Shown one piece after another: positions 15,167-24,085 of a stretch of DNA of 64,000 nucleotides. Source of the DNA: Flavobacterium sp. 270 (lineage in GTDB: Bacteria; Bacteroidota; Bacteroidia; Flavobacteriales; Flavobacteriaceae). The notes below the pieces were generated by a model. The model saw nothing but the letters and a program-made list of their open reading frames with translations. It was not told the DNA's origin and ran no database searches. Within the stretch, counting starts at the first letter, position 1. Each line of letters begins with the position of its first letter. The translations under genes were made by a program, and so were the position numbers. Location: NCBI RefSeq assembly GCF_004368785.1, contig NZ_SODM01000005.1, positions 248,001 through 312,000 on the forward strand, written 5' to 3'.

Positions 15167-16263
15167 TATACAGGTTTTGAAAAGATATTAGTTATAAAGA
15201 TATTAATTTGTGTGAATATAAGCGCGATTTCTACAAAAGGAAACCAAGCTTTAAGGTCATTTTCTTTTAATTTTCCGGCAGAACATCCTATTACTGTCCA
15301 GGCAACGGTATAGCGAGTCGCTAAAATTGCCAATACAGCAATCCATTGAAATTGAAAAGCCAGTAAAATAATAACTAATAAAAAGAAAAATAATTGTGAA
15401 CAGAAGAAAAGTGCTAATTGAATTTTATCAAAAAACTTATAATATTCTGCCGTAGAAACATGTCTTCTTTTTTGGGTAAACCAAGCTTTGTAAGATTCTT
15501 TAGGCTTAGAATAGGTAAAACTTTCAGGTGCATACGCAATCGTAGTATTTTCTTTAGTAGCGGCTTGATTTATAAATAAATCATCATCGCCGGAACGAAC
15601 CTGAATATGATCAATAAAACCGTTTACATTAAAAAACTCGTCTCTTTTATAGGCTAAATTTCTTCCGACACCCATATATGGAGCGCCTAATTTTGCCCAT
15701 GAAAAATATTGAACAGCTGTTAGGATCGTTTCAAAACGAATAATCTTGTTTAAAAAAGAACGTTCTCTTTTTTCGTAACCGCCGTAACCCAAAACAATAG
15801 TTTTCTCGTTTGTAAATTGTGATGTCATTGCTGTTATCCAGTCTTTTGAGTTTGGAAAACAATCTGCATCTGTAAATAATAGATATTCTTTCTTTGAAGC
15901 TTTGATCCCTAGAGTTAAAGCATATTTTTTATTGCCCCAGAAAGCTTCATTATTTTCTACCTTTACTAAACGAATATTTGAATATTCTTTTTCAAATTCT
16001 TCAAAAACTTCCAGAGTTTCGTCGCTTGAAGCATCATCAATTAATACAATTTCAAAATCTGGATAATCTTGTTGTGCCAAAAGCGGAATGTATTTTTTTA
16101 CATTCTCTTCTTCATTTTTAGCGCATACAATTACAGAAACCGGAAGATTTTTTGATGCAATGTTTTGTGACTTGCCAAAAGCAAATTTTCCAAAAATTCC
16201 CAGATAATAAAAAAGTTGTATAGCAACGACAACAATAAAAGAGTAAAATATATATATAAGCAT
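15157..16263 (-). CDS. Family 2 glycosyltransferase, membrane protein
   Basis: A 368-residue protein: N-terminal membrane helix (residues 3-25), GT-A domain opening VSVIVCAKNEEENV, nucleotide-binding region IVLIDDASSDETL, DxD-type LFTDADCFPNS (near 128-133), acceptor-site block FTQKRRHVST (near 265), then two or more C-terminal membrane helices. This is the layout of processive or lipid-linked GT2 enzymes. The product is unknown. It shares 10 bp with the following sigma factor gene. Confidence 0.9.
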   Translation of the reverse strand: MLIYIFYSFIVVVAIQLFYYLGIFGKFAFGKSQNIASKNLPVSVIVCAKNEEENVKKYIPLLAQQDYPDFEIVLIDDASSDETLEVFEEFEKEYSNIRLVKVENNEAFWGNKKYALTLGIKASKKEYLLFTDADCFPNSKDWITAMTSQFTNEKTIVLGYGGYEKRERSFLNKIIRFETILTAVQYFSWAKLGAPYMGVGRNLAYKRDEFFNVNGFIDHIQVRSGDDDLFINQAATKENTTIAYAPESFTYSKPKESYKAWFTQKRRHVSTAEYYKFFDKIQLALFFCSQLFFFLLVIILLAFQFQWIAVLAILATRYTVAWTVIGCSAGKLKENDLKAWFPFVEIALIFTQINIFITNIFSKPVYWK

Positions 16264-16348
16264 CTGTTTTATTTAATGAATATTAATCTCTTAATCCACG
16301 AGTGCAAATGTAATTATGAATTCCTAATTTTCAATGTTTAAAAACCAT

Positions 16349-16963
16349 TTACTTTGGGCATTTAGACATTTCTTTTGCAACAGCAATAGACTGAGCATTT
16401 TCGGTTTTTTCCAATTCTGTAATTATGTTTTTATAATTAAGAGCATCCCTGTTTTGTGAAAGCTTTTTAGTTGCCTGAATTTCGTCAATTTCAATTTCAA
16501 AACCAAAGATTCCTCTCGCTTCACGCATTGTTTTTGCTGATAAATTTTCTACGCGAACAGGATTTTCTGAACCTGCTTCGTATTTATCAACGAGCTTTTT
16601 CAACTGTTCGATTGCAGCAGTTTCATCAACAATTTTGATACGTCCGTAAACATGTACGGCTATATAATTCCATGTTGGAACATTTTCATGATCGTACCAA
16701 GACGAAGAAATGTAAGCATGCGGTCCTGTAAAAACAGCCAAAACCTGATCGTTTTCTGCAAAACCTTCTGCCTGCGGATTCAGCTTTGAGATGTGTCCCT
16801 GCAAAATTTCTTTCCCGTCTGCATTCACTTCAAGCTCAATCGGAATATGAGTTGCAGTTAATTTTCCATTCGTCTGATTAATCAAAATTCCGAAACTATT
16901 TTCTTTTAGAAAAGTTCTTATAGATTCCGGATCTTCATTTTTGTATATTTCTGGAGTGTACAT
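16349..16963 (-). CDS. FMN-binding negative transcriptional regulator, PaiB-like
   Basis: A 204-residue PaiB-family split-barrel flavin-binding protein. Family features: N-terminal MYTPEIYKNEDPESIRTFL, FGILI, ATHIPIEL, ILQGHISKLNPQAEGF, VLAVFTGPHAYISSSWY, and VPTWNYIAVHVYGRI. PaiB in Bacillus was described as a repressor; a DNA-binding function is not evident from sequence and a flavin-dependent enzyme role is as likely. Stands alone between murB and the glycosyltransferase. Confidence 0.9.
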   Translation of the reverse strand: MYTPEIYKNEDPESIRTFLKENSFGILINQTNGKLTATHIPIELEVNADGKEILQGHISKLNPQAEGFAENDQVLAVFTGPHAYISSSWYDHENVPTWNYIAVHVYGRIKIVDETAAIEQLKKLVDKYEAGSENPVRVENLSAKTMREARGIFGFEIEIDEIQATKKLSQNRDALNYKNIITELEKTENAQSIAVAKEMSKCPK

Positions 16964-16988
16964 TTTCTTGTTCTTTTGATGCGAATTT

Positions 16989-17034
16989 CACAAATTTACC
17001 CGAATTAAATTTGTGCTAATTCGTGAAATTTGTG
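16989..17034. repeat. Palindromic intergenic repeat, family A copy 3 (short)
   Basis: CACAAATTTACCCGAATTA (16989-17007) pairs with a nearly exact complement at 17018-17034 ending GTGAAATTTGTG, with one unpaired base. It lies between murB and the PaiB-like gene and may double as the murB 3' hairpin. Confidence 0.65.
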
Positions 17035-17036
17035 TT

Positions 17037-18050
17037 TTAAATCACATTAACTTCTGCTTCTATATGAATACCGAATTTTTCGAAAACAGTTTTCTGCACA
17101 TCCCGCGAAACTGCTAAAATTTCCTGTCCGGTTGCGTTTCCATAATTCACCAAAACCAAAGCCTGATTTTTATGAACTCCGGCGTCGCCAAAACGTTTTC
17201 CTTTAAAACCCGCTTGTTCGATTAACCATCCCGCAGGAACTTTTACTTCAGTTTCAGAAACTTCATAAAACTTCATTTCTGGAAATTTCTGATGAATTTT
17301 TTCAAAATCAGATTTCAATAGAATCGGATTTTTAAAGAAACTGCCACTATTTCCAAGTTCTTTTGGGTCTGGCAATTTACTTTGTCTAATAGCAATTACG
17401 GCATTACTTACATCTTTAAGACTTGGCTCAGAAACGTTGTTTTTTGCCAATTCAGCCAAAATATCTCCGTAAGAAGTGTTTATTTTATGATTGCGTTTGG
17501 TAAGTTTAAAAACTACCGAAGTAATAATATATTGATCTTTTACTTCGTGTTTAAAAATACTTTCACGGTAACCAAAATTACATTGAACGTTATTGAAAGT
17601 TCTCATTTCCTGAGATTCAATATTCATGGCTTCACAAGAAACAAAAGTATCTTTAATCTCAGTTCCGTAAGCGCCAATATTCTGCACGGGAGTTGTACCG
17701 ACATTTCCCGGAATAAGTGACATATTTTCTAATCCGCCAAAATTATTTTCAATGGTATAAAGAACAAAGTCGTGCCACGTTTCTCCAGCTTGGCTTTCTA
17801 CCCAAACAAAATTTTCGTCTTCTTTAATGATTTTTTTGCCCTTTAAATCTATATGAATAACCAAAGCGTTAATATCTTGTGTTAAAAGCATATTGCTTCC
17901 GCCTCCCAAAATGAATTTTTTCTCGTTTTTGTTTTCTTGAAGAACTGTTTTTAATTCTACTGTAGAATGAACGGCAACAAATTGTTTTGCTTTGGCTTCA
18001 ATACCAAAAGTGTTGTATTTTTTTAAAGAGAAATTAGATTGAATTTCCAT
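17037..18050 (-). CDS. murB: UDP-N-acetylenolpyruvoylglucosamine reductase
   Basis: A 337-residue flavoenzyme of peptidoglycan precursor synthesis that reduces UDP-GlcNAc-enolpyruvate to UDP-MurNAc with NADPH. FAD-binding motifs ILGGGSNML and LIPGNVGTTPVQNIGAYG, proton-donor Ser in NSGSFFKNP, and the C-terminal EVKVPAGWLIEQAGFKGKR. The form is type I, with the loop containing GYRESIFKHE. Start taken at MEIQSNFSLKKYNTFGI (18050): the frame extends upstream to 18131, but a -7 box at 18077-18084 lies inside that extension. Confidence 0.96.
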   Translation of the reverse strand: MEIQSNFSLKKYNTFGIEAKAKQFVAVHSTVELKTVLQENKNEKKFILGGGSNMLLTQDINALVIHIDLKGKKIIKEDENFVWVESQAGETWHDFVLYTIENNFGGLENMSLIPGNVGTTPVQNIGAYGTEIKDTFVSCEAMNIESQEMRTFNNVQCNFGYRESIFKHEVKDQYIITSVVFKLTKRNHKINTSYGDILAELAKNNVSEPSLKDVSNAVIAIRQSKLPDPKELGNSGSFFKNPILLKSDFEKIHQKFPEMKFYEVSETEVKVPAGWLIEQAGFKGKRFGDAGVHKNQALVLVNYGNATGQEILAVSRDVQKTVFEKFGIHIEAEVNVI

Positions 18051-18076
18051 AAATAAAAGGCTTTTTAATATGAGTT

Positions 18077-18084
18077 CAAAAGTA
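18077..18084 (-). promoter_or_regulatory. -7 box for murB
   Basis: Minus-strand TACTTTTG, matching TAnnTTTG, 26 bases before the murB ATG at 18050. No -33 TTG seen. Confidence 0.45.
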
Positions 18085-18203
18085 AGGATTATAATTTTTG
18101 ATTTAACCGCAAAGATGCAAAGTTTGCGCAAAGTTCACTAAGCTTTGTGTTCATTGCGTAAAATCTTTGAGAACTAGGCAATTAAATCTAATAATTAATT
18201 TTG

Positions 18204-18211
18204 TATGTTTG
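18204..18211 (+). promoter_or_regulatory. -7 box for the secreted unknown protein
   Basis: TATGTTTG, matching TAnnTTTG, 20 bases before the ATG at 18232. It overlaps the upstream in-frame ATG at 18205, so that ATG is not used if this is the promoter. Confidence 0.45.
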
Positions 18212-18231
18212 AAATAGTTAATTGTGTAATT

Positions 18232-18966
18232 ATGTCAAAATCAGTAAGTAATTATAAAACTGTCTTTTTTTTAATTCTAAATATTTTTTTCTCGATAATT
18301 TCTTTTGCTCAGGCTGATATCGTCGGAAAATGGAAAACAAAAGATATAATTGGATATACAAATGTCAAAGAATATTCTTTGTCAAAAGAAAAAGAACCTA
18401 ATTATGGACGTCGCTTAACATTTAAATTAGATGGTACATTTTTAAGTAATGAACCAATTCAGTGTCCTAATGGCTGTACTGTTTTTACTTCGGGAACATA
18501 CGCATTAGATGACAATGATCATATACGTATCATTGTAGAAGATGTTCGTTTTGTTGGCTTTTATTGCGGAATGCAAAGATCACATAAAGAAGAATATGTT
18601 AAAGACTTAGGCGTTTTTTATATTTATAAAGAAGGAGATTCCATTCGGTTAATTCCTAGTAATGGTGTTTTGCAGGATGATAAAGATAAAATGTTGTACA
18701 CAGAAATGGTCGATACCTTCTACAAAGACTGGAAAAAGTATGATTATGTATGGAAAAATTCAAATGGAAATAATCCAGAGGAAATTATAAATGATTGTGT
18801 CAATCTTAATAAAGAGGTTGATTTGTCTAATTGTAAAGTTGTTTTTTCGAGAAGAAGAGGCGATGGTGAATTTTATATTTTACGTAAAAACGAAGAGTTT
18901 CACTATGTTATTTACAATCCTTATGATAAAAAGGTTTCTTTGGCTTACCCAAAAAATAGAAGTTGA
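18232..18966 (+). CDS. Secreted protein of unknown function
   Basis: From MSKSVSNYKTVFF (18232) this is 244 residues with a signal peptide ending near SFAQA. The mature start DIVGKWKTKD, then RRLTFKLDGTFLSNE and FTSGTYALDDNDHIRIIVED, resembles lipocalin-like 'copper resistance/META-like' small beta-barrel stress proteins in which GKW is followed by a threonine- or aspartate-rich strand pattern, but this is only a fold impression. Four cysteines fall in CPNGC, YCG and DLSNC. I do not recognise the family. It is flanked by murB (divergent) and a palindromic repeat. Confidence 0.7.
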   Translation: MSKSVSNYKTVFFLILNIFFSIISFAQADIVGKWKTKDIIGYTNVKEYSLSKEKEPNYGRRLTFKLDGTFLSNEPIQCPNGCTVFTSGTYALDDNDHIRIIVEDVRFVGFYCGMQRSHKEEYVKDLGVFYIYKEGDSIRLIPSNGVLQDDKDKMLYTEMVDTFYKDWKKYDYVWKNSNGNNPEEIINDCVNLNKEVDLSNCKVVFSRRRGDGEFYILRKNEEFHYVIYNPYDKKVSLAYPKNRS

Positions 18967-19034
18967 GTTTTTTATAGCTCATGTTAAAGAATTATATAAT
19001 CCAACAAAATGGGAAGGAAATAAAATTAGAAAAC

Positions 19035-19125
19035 ATAGCCCAAGGTTTCAATCTTGGGATGCGTGTTGTGATGAATTCGTTTAACACTTTATTATTGTGT
19101 CCCCAAGGTTGAAACTTTGGGCTAT
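19035..19125. repeat. Palindromic intergenic repeat, family C
   Basis: Left arm ATAGCCCAAGGTTTCAAT continues to 19058; its complement at 19101-19125 ends AAACTTTGGGCTAT, with 21 of 24 positions pairing and a 42-base spacer. It lies between convergent genes and carries no T run. Word content (CCCAAGGTTTCAA) differs from family A. Confidence 0.75.
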
Positions 19126-19157
19126 ATTTTGATTGAGGTTCGTTAAGCAACGTGAAA

Positions 19158-20207
19158 TTAAATGTTCCTGAAATCAAGCAATTCATGATACTTATCCGCA
19201 ATAACCTTCATATTAATATCATAATTAGCATTTTCTTCAACAAATTTTCTATTCTCAATAATCGCCAGATTGCGAGATTCCAAATTTTCAAAAGACCAAA
19301 TTAATTCTTCTGCCAGTATTTCGATATTATCAACTTCTATTAATTGACCATTTTCTCGGTGCTTAATCCAGCTTTGATTTCCTGGAATATCAGAAACAAT
19401 TGGGTAACAATTGCAAGCCATCGCTTCAAACAAAGAAGCCGAAACTCCTTCGGTTGTAGGCATACTGATGTAAATATTAGATTGTTGTAATAATTTAGGA
19501 AGTTCAGTATTTGGGATTCTTCCGGTAAAAATTACTTTATCTTCGATTTGTAAATCTTTAGCTAAATCTTTCAAAGAATTCAAACGAGTTCCATCGCCAA
19601 CAATTGTCAATGAAAAATCTATTCCTTTTTGATGTAAAATCGAAAAAGCTTTTAAAATAATATCATGTCTATATTCCGGCTGTAAAGAGCGTGTTACAAT
19701 AGCTTCAATTCTTGTTGCATTTGAAGTTGAAGAAGTAAAAAGAGATAAATCAATACCTTTCGGCAAAACCAAAACCTTGTTCATATCAACTCCGATTGCT
19801 TTCATCGAAATCGTCATTACCGGTCCCCAAGCATGAATTAAATGCGCTTTTTTGAAAGCATATTTCTGAATGAATTTCTTAAATGGTAATAGTATAGAAC
19901 CTTCCGGCCATAAATCAGTTCGTCCTTGTTGTGCAACCGCAATAGTTTTAGCACCAGATAATGCAGCTAGAAAACCATAACTCGTCGTTCTTTCGGCAAT
20001 TACCATATCCGGTTTTTCTTGTCGAACGATTTTTCGAATGGCAATAGGAGAAAAAAGATATTCGTTAATACGTTTAAAACGACGGCTGTTTGGAGTTTGA
20101 AGTTCCCATGTGATAATTTCAAAATCACCAAATTCCTTAAGGCCTTTCATCCAGGTAATAGCGTCTGCGCGATAAGACTCGCCAAGAAAAAGTATTTTTC
20201 TTTTCAT
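19158..20207 (-). CDS. Family 4 glycosyltransferase
   Basis: A 349-residue GT-B enzyme. N-terminal MKRKILFLGESYRADAITW, Lys/Arg phosphate site before TRSLQPEYRHDIILKAF, the GT4 core VIFTGRIPNTELPKLL then YISMPTTEGVSASLFEAMAC with the catalytic-region Glu pair, and NCYPIVSDIPGNQSW. It transfers a sugar from a nucleotide donor to an envelope glycan or a natural product; the acceptor is unknown. It is isolated from other polysaccharide genes and preceded by a family A repeat. Confidence 0.9.
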   Translation of the reverse strand: MKRKILFLGESYRADAITWMKGLKEFGDFEIITWELQTPNSRRFKRINEYLFSPIAIRKIVRQEKPDMVIAERTTSYGFLAALSGAKTIAVAQQGRTDLWPEGSILLPFKKFIQKYAFKKAHLIHAWGPVMTISMKAIGVDMNKVLVLPKGIDLSLFTSSTSNATRIEAIVTRSLQPEYRHDIILKAFSILHQKGIDFSLTIVGDGTRLNSLKDLAKDLQIEDKVIFTGRIPNTELPKLLQQSNIYISMPTTEGVSASLFEAMACNCYPIVSDIPGNQSWIKHRENGQLIEVDNIEILAEELIWSFENLESRNLAIIENRKFVEENANYDINMKVIADKYHELLDFRNI

Positions 20208-20220
20208 TTATGGGGATTAT

Positions 20221-20322
20221 TTTTTGCCACGAATTTCACGAATTTTCACGACTTAATTTTAAAAGTTTTACCCAGAATTGCACATAATAATTAGTGAAAA
20301 TTTGTGTAATTCGTGGCAAAAA
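20221..20322. repeat. Palindromic intergenic repeat, family A copy 4
   Basis: The left arm starts TTTTTGCCACGAATTTCACG and spans 20221-20249; the complement is 20294-20322, 27 of 29 positions pairing. The spacer is 44 bases. The arms end in T and A runs, so the structure could terminate transcription from either side. Confidence 0.88.
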
Positions 20323-20331
20323 AAAATAAAA

Positions 20332-21009
20332 TTAAAATTCTTCAGTTTCTAAAGCGCGATTTATAAATTCGTTCAGAGGTTTTAAAGTGATTAATTTCTG
20401 ACTTATTTTGGCAACAAAATCTTTTTGCGTCACTTCTTTAATATCGTATTTTTGACTCACAGTAAAGCTTTTCAATTTTAAAAATTCAATTGCCGGATGA
20501 TCTTTTTCATAACCTCTTGGCGGATTTTTAAGCGAATTAGTTTCGTTTACATCTAAACTTTTAAATTCTTTTTTGAAGTCTTTATCAGCCAGAATATTTT
20601 CCAGATCATCGTGAAAAAAAGCAATTTCCTTACGTACTTTTTTTAATTCATCTGCATCTGGCGCCCAAAATCCGCCAGCAATAAAACTCGCACCTTTTTC
20701 AATATGTACATAATAGCCAGCGCGATTTGCACCTTTTGCACCAGCCGAAAGCCAAACACCAAGATGTGATTTATAAGGAGATTTATCTTTAGAAAACCGA
20801 ATATCACGATTAATTCTAAAAGTACAGTTTTTAACTTCCAGTAATTCTAATGAAGGGTCAAGTGGTTTCATCGCATCCAGAAAATCACTTACCAATTGAT
20901 GATAATCTTTTTTGAAAATCTCGTATCGTTTTTTATTATCCTGAAACCAATCTCTATTATTGTTGGCTTTTAAATCGTCTAAAAATTGCAATGATTCTTT
21001 TGTAAGCAT
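20332..21009 (-). CDS. DUF2461 family protein (TIGR02453)
   Basis: A 225-residue protein of a widespread family of unknown function. Conserved segments visible: FLDDLKANNNRDWFQDNKKRY at the start, FRINRDIRFSKDKSPYKSH, GYYVHIEKGASFIAGGFW and NPPRGYEKDHPAIEFLKLKS. No signal peptide or membrane helix. It stands between repeats on both sides. Confidence 0.92.
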   Translation of the reverse strand: MLTKESLQFLDDLKANNNRDWFQDNKKRYEIFKKDYHQLVSDFLDAMKPLDPSLELLEVKNCTFRINRDIRFSKDKSPYKSHLGVWLSAGAKGANRAGYYVHIEKGASFIAGGFWAPDADELKKVRKEIAFFHDDLENILADKDFKKEFKSLDVNETNSLKNPPRGYEKDHPAIEFLKLKSFTVSQKYDIKEVTQKDFVAKISQKLITLKPLNEFINRALETEEF

Positions 21010-21070
21010 ATCTTTTATATTGCAGTTATTTTTAATTTTTTGTTTTGGCTAATTTAATGATTTTAATGTT

Positions 21071-21140
21071 TGCCACGAATTACACGAATTGCCGCTAATT
21101 ATTTTTGAATTTTTGTTGCTAATTTTTTGCCACAAATTTC
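21071..21140. repeat. Family A repeat, degenerate copy 5
   Basis: GCCACGAATTACACGAATTG begins at 21071 and a second same-direction half copy, GCCACAAATTTCAC, begins near 21128. The halves are direct, not inverted, so this copy looks rearranged or decayed. Gap between recF and the DUF2461 gene. Confidence 0.6.
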
Positions 21141-21154
21141 ACAGTGGTAAAAAC

Positions 21155-22234
21155 TTATAAATTAAATATCTTATAACTCTGATGTGTAGATTTTACGATC
21201 GCTTCAGTTCGTTCGGGATGCGTGTCAGAAATAAAAAGCTGACCGAAAGTTTCGCTGTTTACCATTTCGATAATTTTAGAAACACGCGTTTCGTCTAATT
21301 TATCAAAAATATCATCAAAAAGTAATAATGGTTTTACACCGCTTTGTTTCTTTAGAAATTCAAACTGAGCCAATTTCAAAGCAATCAGAAAAGATTTCTG
21401 CTGGCCTTGCGAACCAAATTTCTTTATTGGATGCGAATCAATTTCAAAAGACAAATCATCTTTATGAATGCCAACACTCGTATAATGCAGCGCGCGATCC
21501 TTATTAATGTTTTCCTGCAAAAGTGTCAATAAATCTTTTTCAAACAAATGACTTTCGTAAACCAATTGCACCGTTTCTTCAGAACCCGTTATGGCCTGAT
21601 GATGGATATTAAATATAGGTATAAACTGTTCTAGAAATTCTTTGCGTTTCTCAAAAATCGATTGACCAATTACATTCAGCTGCTCATTATATATAGATAA
21701 GGTGTCATTATCAAAAGTATGATTTAAGGCGAAATATTTAAGAAGCGCATTTCGTTGCACAATTATTTTTTGATATTGAATAAGCTGATGCAGATAAGTA
21801 CTGTCTAACTGCGAAATCACACTGTCCATAAATTTACGACGCGTTTCGCTTCCTTCCACAATTAAATCGCGGTCGGCAGGCGAGATAATCACAAGCGGAA
21901 TAAAACCGATGTGATCAGAAAATTTATCGTACGCTTTGCCGTTTCTTTTTAATACTTTTTTCTGCCCTTTTTTTAAACTGCAGACAATCTGTTCCGTTCT
22001 GTCGTTTTTTTCTAATTCTGCATCAATAACAAAAAACTCTTCTCCGTGTTTAATATTTTGAACCGCCAGCGGATTAAAATAGCTTTTTCCGTATGCCAAA
22101 TGATATATTGCATCGAGCACATTAGTCTTGCCAATTCCGTTTTTGCCGACAAAACAATTGATCTTGAGATCAAAATCAAAACTTGCTTCGGAGAAATTTT
22201 TATAATTGAATAAAGAAATTTTGTTTAAATGCAT
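21155..22234 (-). CDS. recF: DNA replication and repair protein RecF
   Basis: A 359-residue ABC-type ATPase that helps load RecA at gaps with RecO and RecR. Walker A GKNGIGKTNVLDAIYHLAYG (residues 29-48 region), signature-like FGSQGQQKSFLIALKLAQ, Walker B LLLFDDIFDKLDETR, and D-loop. Length and motif order are normal. It is divergent from the TPR-ribH-mutL run. Confidence 0.96.
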   Translation of the reverse strand: MHLNKISLFNYKNFSEASFDFDLKINCFVGKNGIGKTNVLDAIYHLAYGKSYFNPLAVQNIKHGEEFFVIDAELEKNDRTEQIVCSLKKGQKKVLKRNGKAYDKFSDHIGFIPLVIISPADRDLIVEGSETRRKFMDSVISQLDSTYLHQLIQYQKIIVQRNALLKYFALNHTFDNDTLSIYNEQLNVIGQSIFEKRKEFLEQFIPIFNIHHQAITGSEETVQLVYESHLFEKDLLTLLQENINKDRALHYTSVGIHKDDLSFEIDSHPIKKFGSQGQQKSFLIALKLAQFEFLKKQSGVKPLLLFDDIFDKLDETRVSKIIEMVNSETFGQLFISDTHPERTEAIVKSTHQSYKIFNL

Positions 22235-22446
22235 TTTTAGGAAGCTGTAAGTATAAAATTTACTGTCTTTGAACAGTGAAAATTAGAGGGTGCAAATTAT
22301 TGAAAAATATTGATATAAAAGGCTTTTAAGCTGCTCGAAGATGAATTATTTTATAGCTGAAAGGGAAGAAGTTACGATAATGAAAATTATTTCTTTTAAA
22401 ATAGTGATAAAATTGATTTTTTTGGTGTCAATTTCAATAAAAATTT

Positions 22447-22454
22447 TATTTTTG
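22447..22454 (+). promoter_or_regulatory. -7 box for the TPR protein
   Basis: TATTTTTG with a TTG at 22422-22424, 22-base spacing, 22 bases before the ATG at 22477. The rest of 22235-22446 shows no gene. Confidence 0.5.
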
Positions 22455-22476
22455 CCGTTCACTAAATTATTTTTAA

Positions 22477-23256
22477 ATGGCAACTTACAATAAAAGAGGA
22501 TATAAGACACCAAAGGAGAAGGAAGTTAAAGAAGTTAATGAAGAACAACAGGTAATTATTGACGAAAAAGACAGTACAACTGCTGGTGTTTTTTCTAAAC
22601 TAGACGAAACTGCTTCAAGAACTGAGGACTGGGTGGCTAAAAATCAAAAAATCATTATTGGTTTAGTTGCTGGTATTGCAGTTGCTACAATTGGATATTT
22701 GGCTTACCAAAAATTTATTGAAGCTCCTAAACAAGATGAGGCTGCTAACGAAATGTTTGTTGCACAACAAAACTTTCAAAAAGCAACAGACGGTGTAGCA
22801 AGCGATTCATTATATAAATTAGCATTAAACGGTTCTGAAGGTAAATTCGGATTTGTAAAAATTGCTGACGAATATTCTGGAACAGACGCTGGAAACTTAG
22901 CAAACTATTATGCTGGTATCGCATACTTAAATACAGGTAAATTTGATGACGCTATTAAGTACTTAGGTAACTTTAAATCTGAAGATATGATCTTAAGCGC
23001 TCTTGCTAAAGGTGCAATCGGAGATGCTTATTCTCAAAAGAACCAACAAAAAGAAGCTTTAGAGTATTATGTAAAAGCTGCTGAATCAAACAAAAACGAT
23101 TTTACTACGCCTCGTTTCTTATTAAAAGCTGGAAAAACTGCTTTAGCTTTAGGGCAAAAAGAAGATGCTTTAAAATATTTAACAGATATCAAAGAAAATT
23201 TTGATGCAACTCCAGAAGCTGCTTCTGTAGATGTATTAATAGGATTAGCGCAATAA
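22477..23256 (+). CDS. Membrane-anchored tetratricopeptide-repeat protein (YfgM-like)
   Basis: A 259-residue protein: charged cytoplasmic N-terminus (1-60), one membrane helix at about 61-80 (KIIIGLVAGIAVATIGYLAY), and a periplasmic part with TPR-like repeats (YYAGIAYLNTGKFDDAIKYL, AIGDAYSQKNQQKEALEYY, KAGKTALALGQKEDALKYL). This is the layout of YfgM, an ancillary factor of the SecYEG/periplasmic chaperone network in enterobacteria. The function in Bacteroidota is inferred from layout only. Located upstream of ribH, a common Bacteroidota order. Confidence 0.85.
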   Translation: MATYNKRGYKTPKEKEVKEVNEEQQVIIDEKDSTTAGVFSKLDETASRTEDWVAKNQKIIIGLVAGIAVATIGYLAYQKFIEAPKQDEAANEMFVAQQNFQKATDGVASDSLYKLALNGSEGKFGFVKIADEYSGTDAGNLANYYAGIAYLNTGKFDDAIKYLGNFKSEDMILSALAKGAIGDAYSQKNQQKEALEYYVKAAESNKNDFTTPRFLLKAGKTALALGQKEDALKYLTDIKENFDATPEAASVDVLIGLAQ

Positions 23257-23347
23257 AAATTTTAGACTTTAGATTTAAGATTGTAGATTTGTAATTAAGA
23301 ATCTATCCCGAAACTTCGGGACTAAATATAAATCTAAAATACTACAG

Positions 23348-23920
23348 ATGGCTACTGAAAATAAAAACTTATCAGAATACGATAAAAACACGATCCCAAA
23401 TGCGAAAGACTTTCGATTTGGGATTGTTGTTTCTGAGTGGAATGAAACTATAACTGAAGGACTTTACAATGGAGCTTTTGAAGCTTTAGTTGATTGTGAT
23501 GTTCCTGTACAGCAAATTATCCGTTGGAATGTTCCCGGAAGCTTTGAGCTTATTTATGGCGCAAAGAAAATGCTTCAGACTCAAAATGTAGATGCAGTTA
23601 TTGTAATTGGATGTGTAATCCAGGGACAGACAAAGCATTTCGATTTTGTATGCGAAGGAGTAACTCAGGGGATTAAAGACTTAAATGTTCAAACTGATAT
23701 TCCGGTTATTTTTTGTGTTTTAACAGATAATAATATGCAGCAGTCTATAGACAGAAGCGGCGGTATTCACGGAAACAAAGGAACTGAAGCAGCAATTGCA
23801 GCTATAAAAATGGCATACATTCGTCAGCAGGCTTCTATGTCGCATCCTTTTAATCAGCCTTTATTAGCTTCAGGAGCGATTCAGATAGAAGAAACTCCAA
23901 TAAAAATTGAGAATGAATAA
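23348..23920 (+). CDS. ribH: 6,7-dimethyl-8-ribityllumazine synthase
   Basis: A 190-residue riboflavin-pathway enzyme that joins 5-amino-6-ribitylamino-uracil with 3,4-dihydroxy-2-butanone 4-phosphate. Motifs: FGIVVSEWNETITEGLYNGA, NVPGSFELIYGAKKM, IGCVIQGQTKHFDFV with the catalytic His, and a Gly/Asn segment GIHGNKGTEAA. Residues after about 160 form an extra tail (QQASMSHPF to the end), longer than usual for the family. The gene is followed by a good terminator. Confidence 0.95.
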   Translation: MATENKNLSEYDKNTIPNAKDFRFGIVVSEWNETITEGLYNGAFEALVDCDVPVQQIIRWNVPGSFELIYGAKKMLQTQNVDAVIVIGCVIQGQTKHFDFVCEGVTQGIKDLNVQTDIPVIFCVLTDNNMQQSIDRSGGIHGNKGTEAAIAAIKMAYIRQQASMSHPFNQPLLASGAIQIEETPIKIENE

Positions 23921-23943
23921 AACACAATCGTTTTAAAAATACT

Positions 23944-23982
23944 AAAACCTATACTGTGTAAAAATAGTATAGGTTTTTTGTT
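23944..23982 (+). terminator. Terminator after ribH
   Basis: AAAACCTATACT (23944-23955) and AGTATAGGTTTT (23966-23977) form a perfect 12-bp stem with a 10-base loop, followed by T's. Confidence 0.88.
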
Positions 23983-24085
23983 TTTTTTATGATTGGTCCT
24001 GCTCTAAAAGACAGACAAAATTTACTAAATTTGTGCTTCTTGGTTTGAAAACTTTAAACCTTAAACTTTAAACTATTTTTTCTTA

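Noticed and set aside
18791..19084. 97-codon plus-strand frame over the end of the secreted protein
   Set aside because: Its first half is out of frame inside the secreted-protein gene and its second half is the family C repeat.
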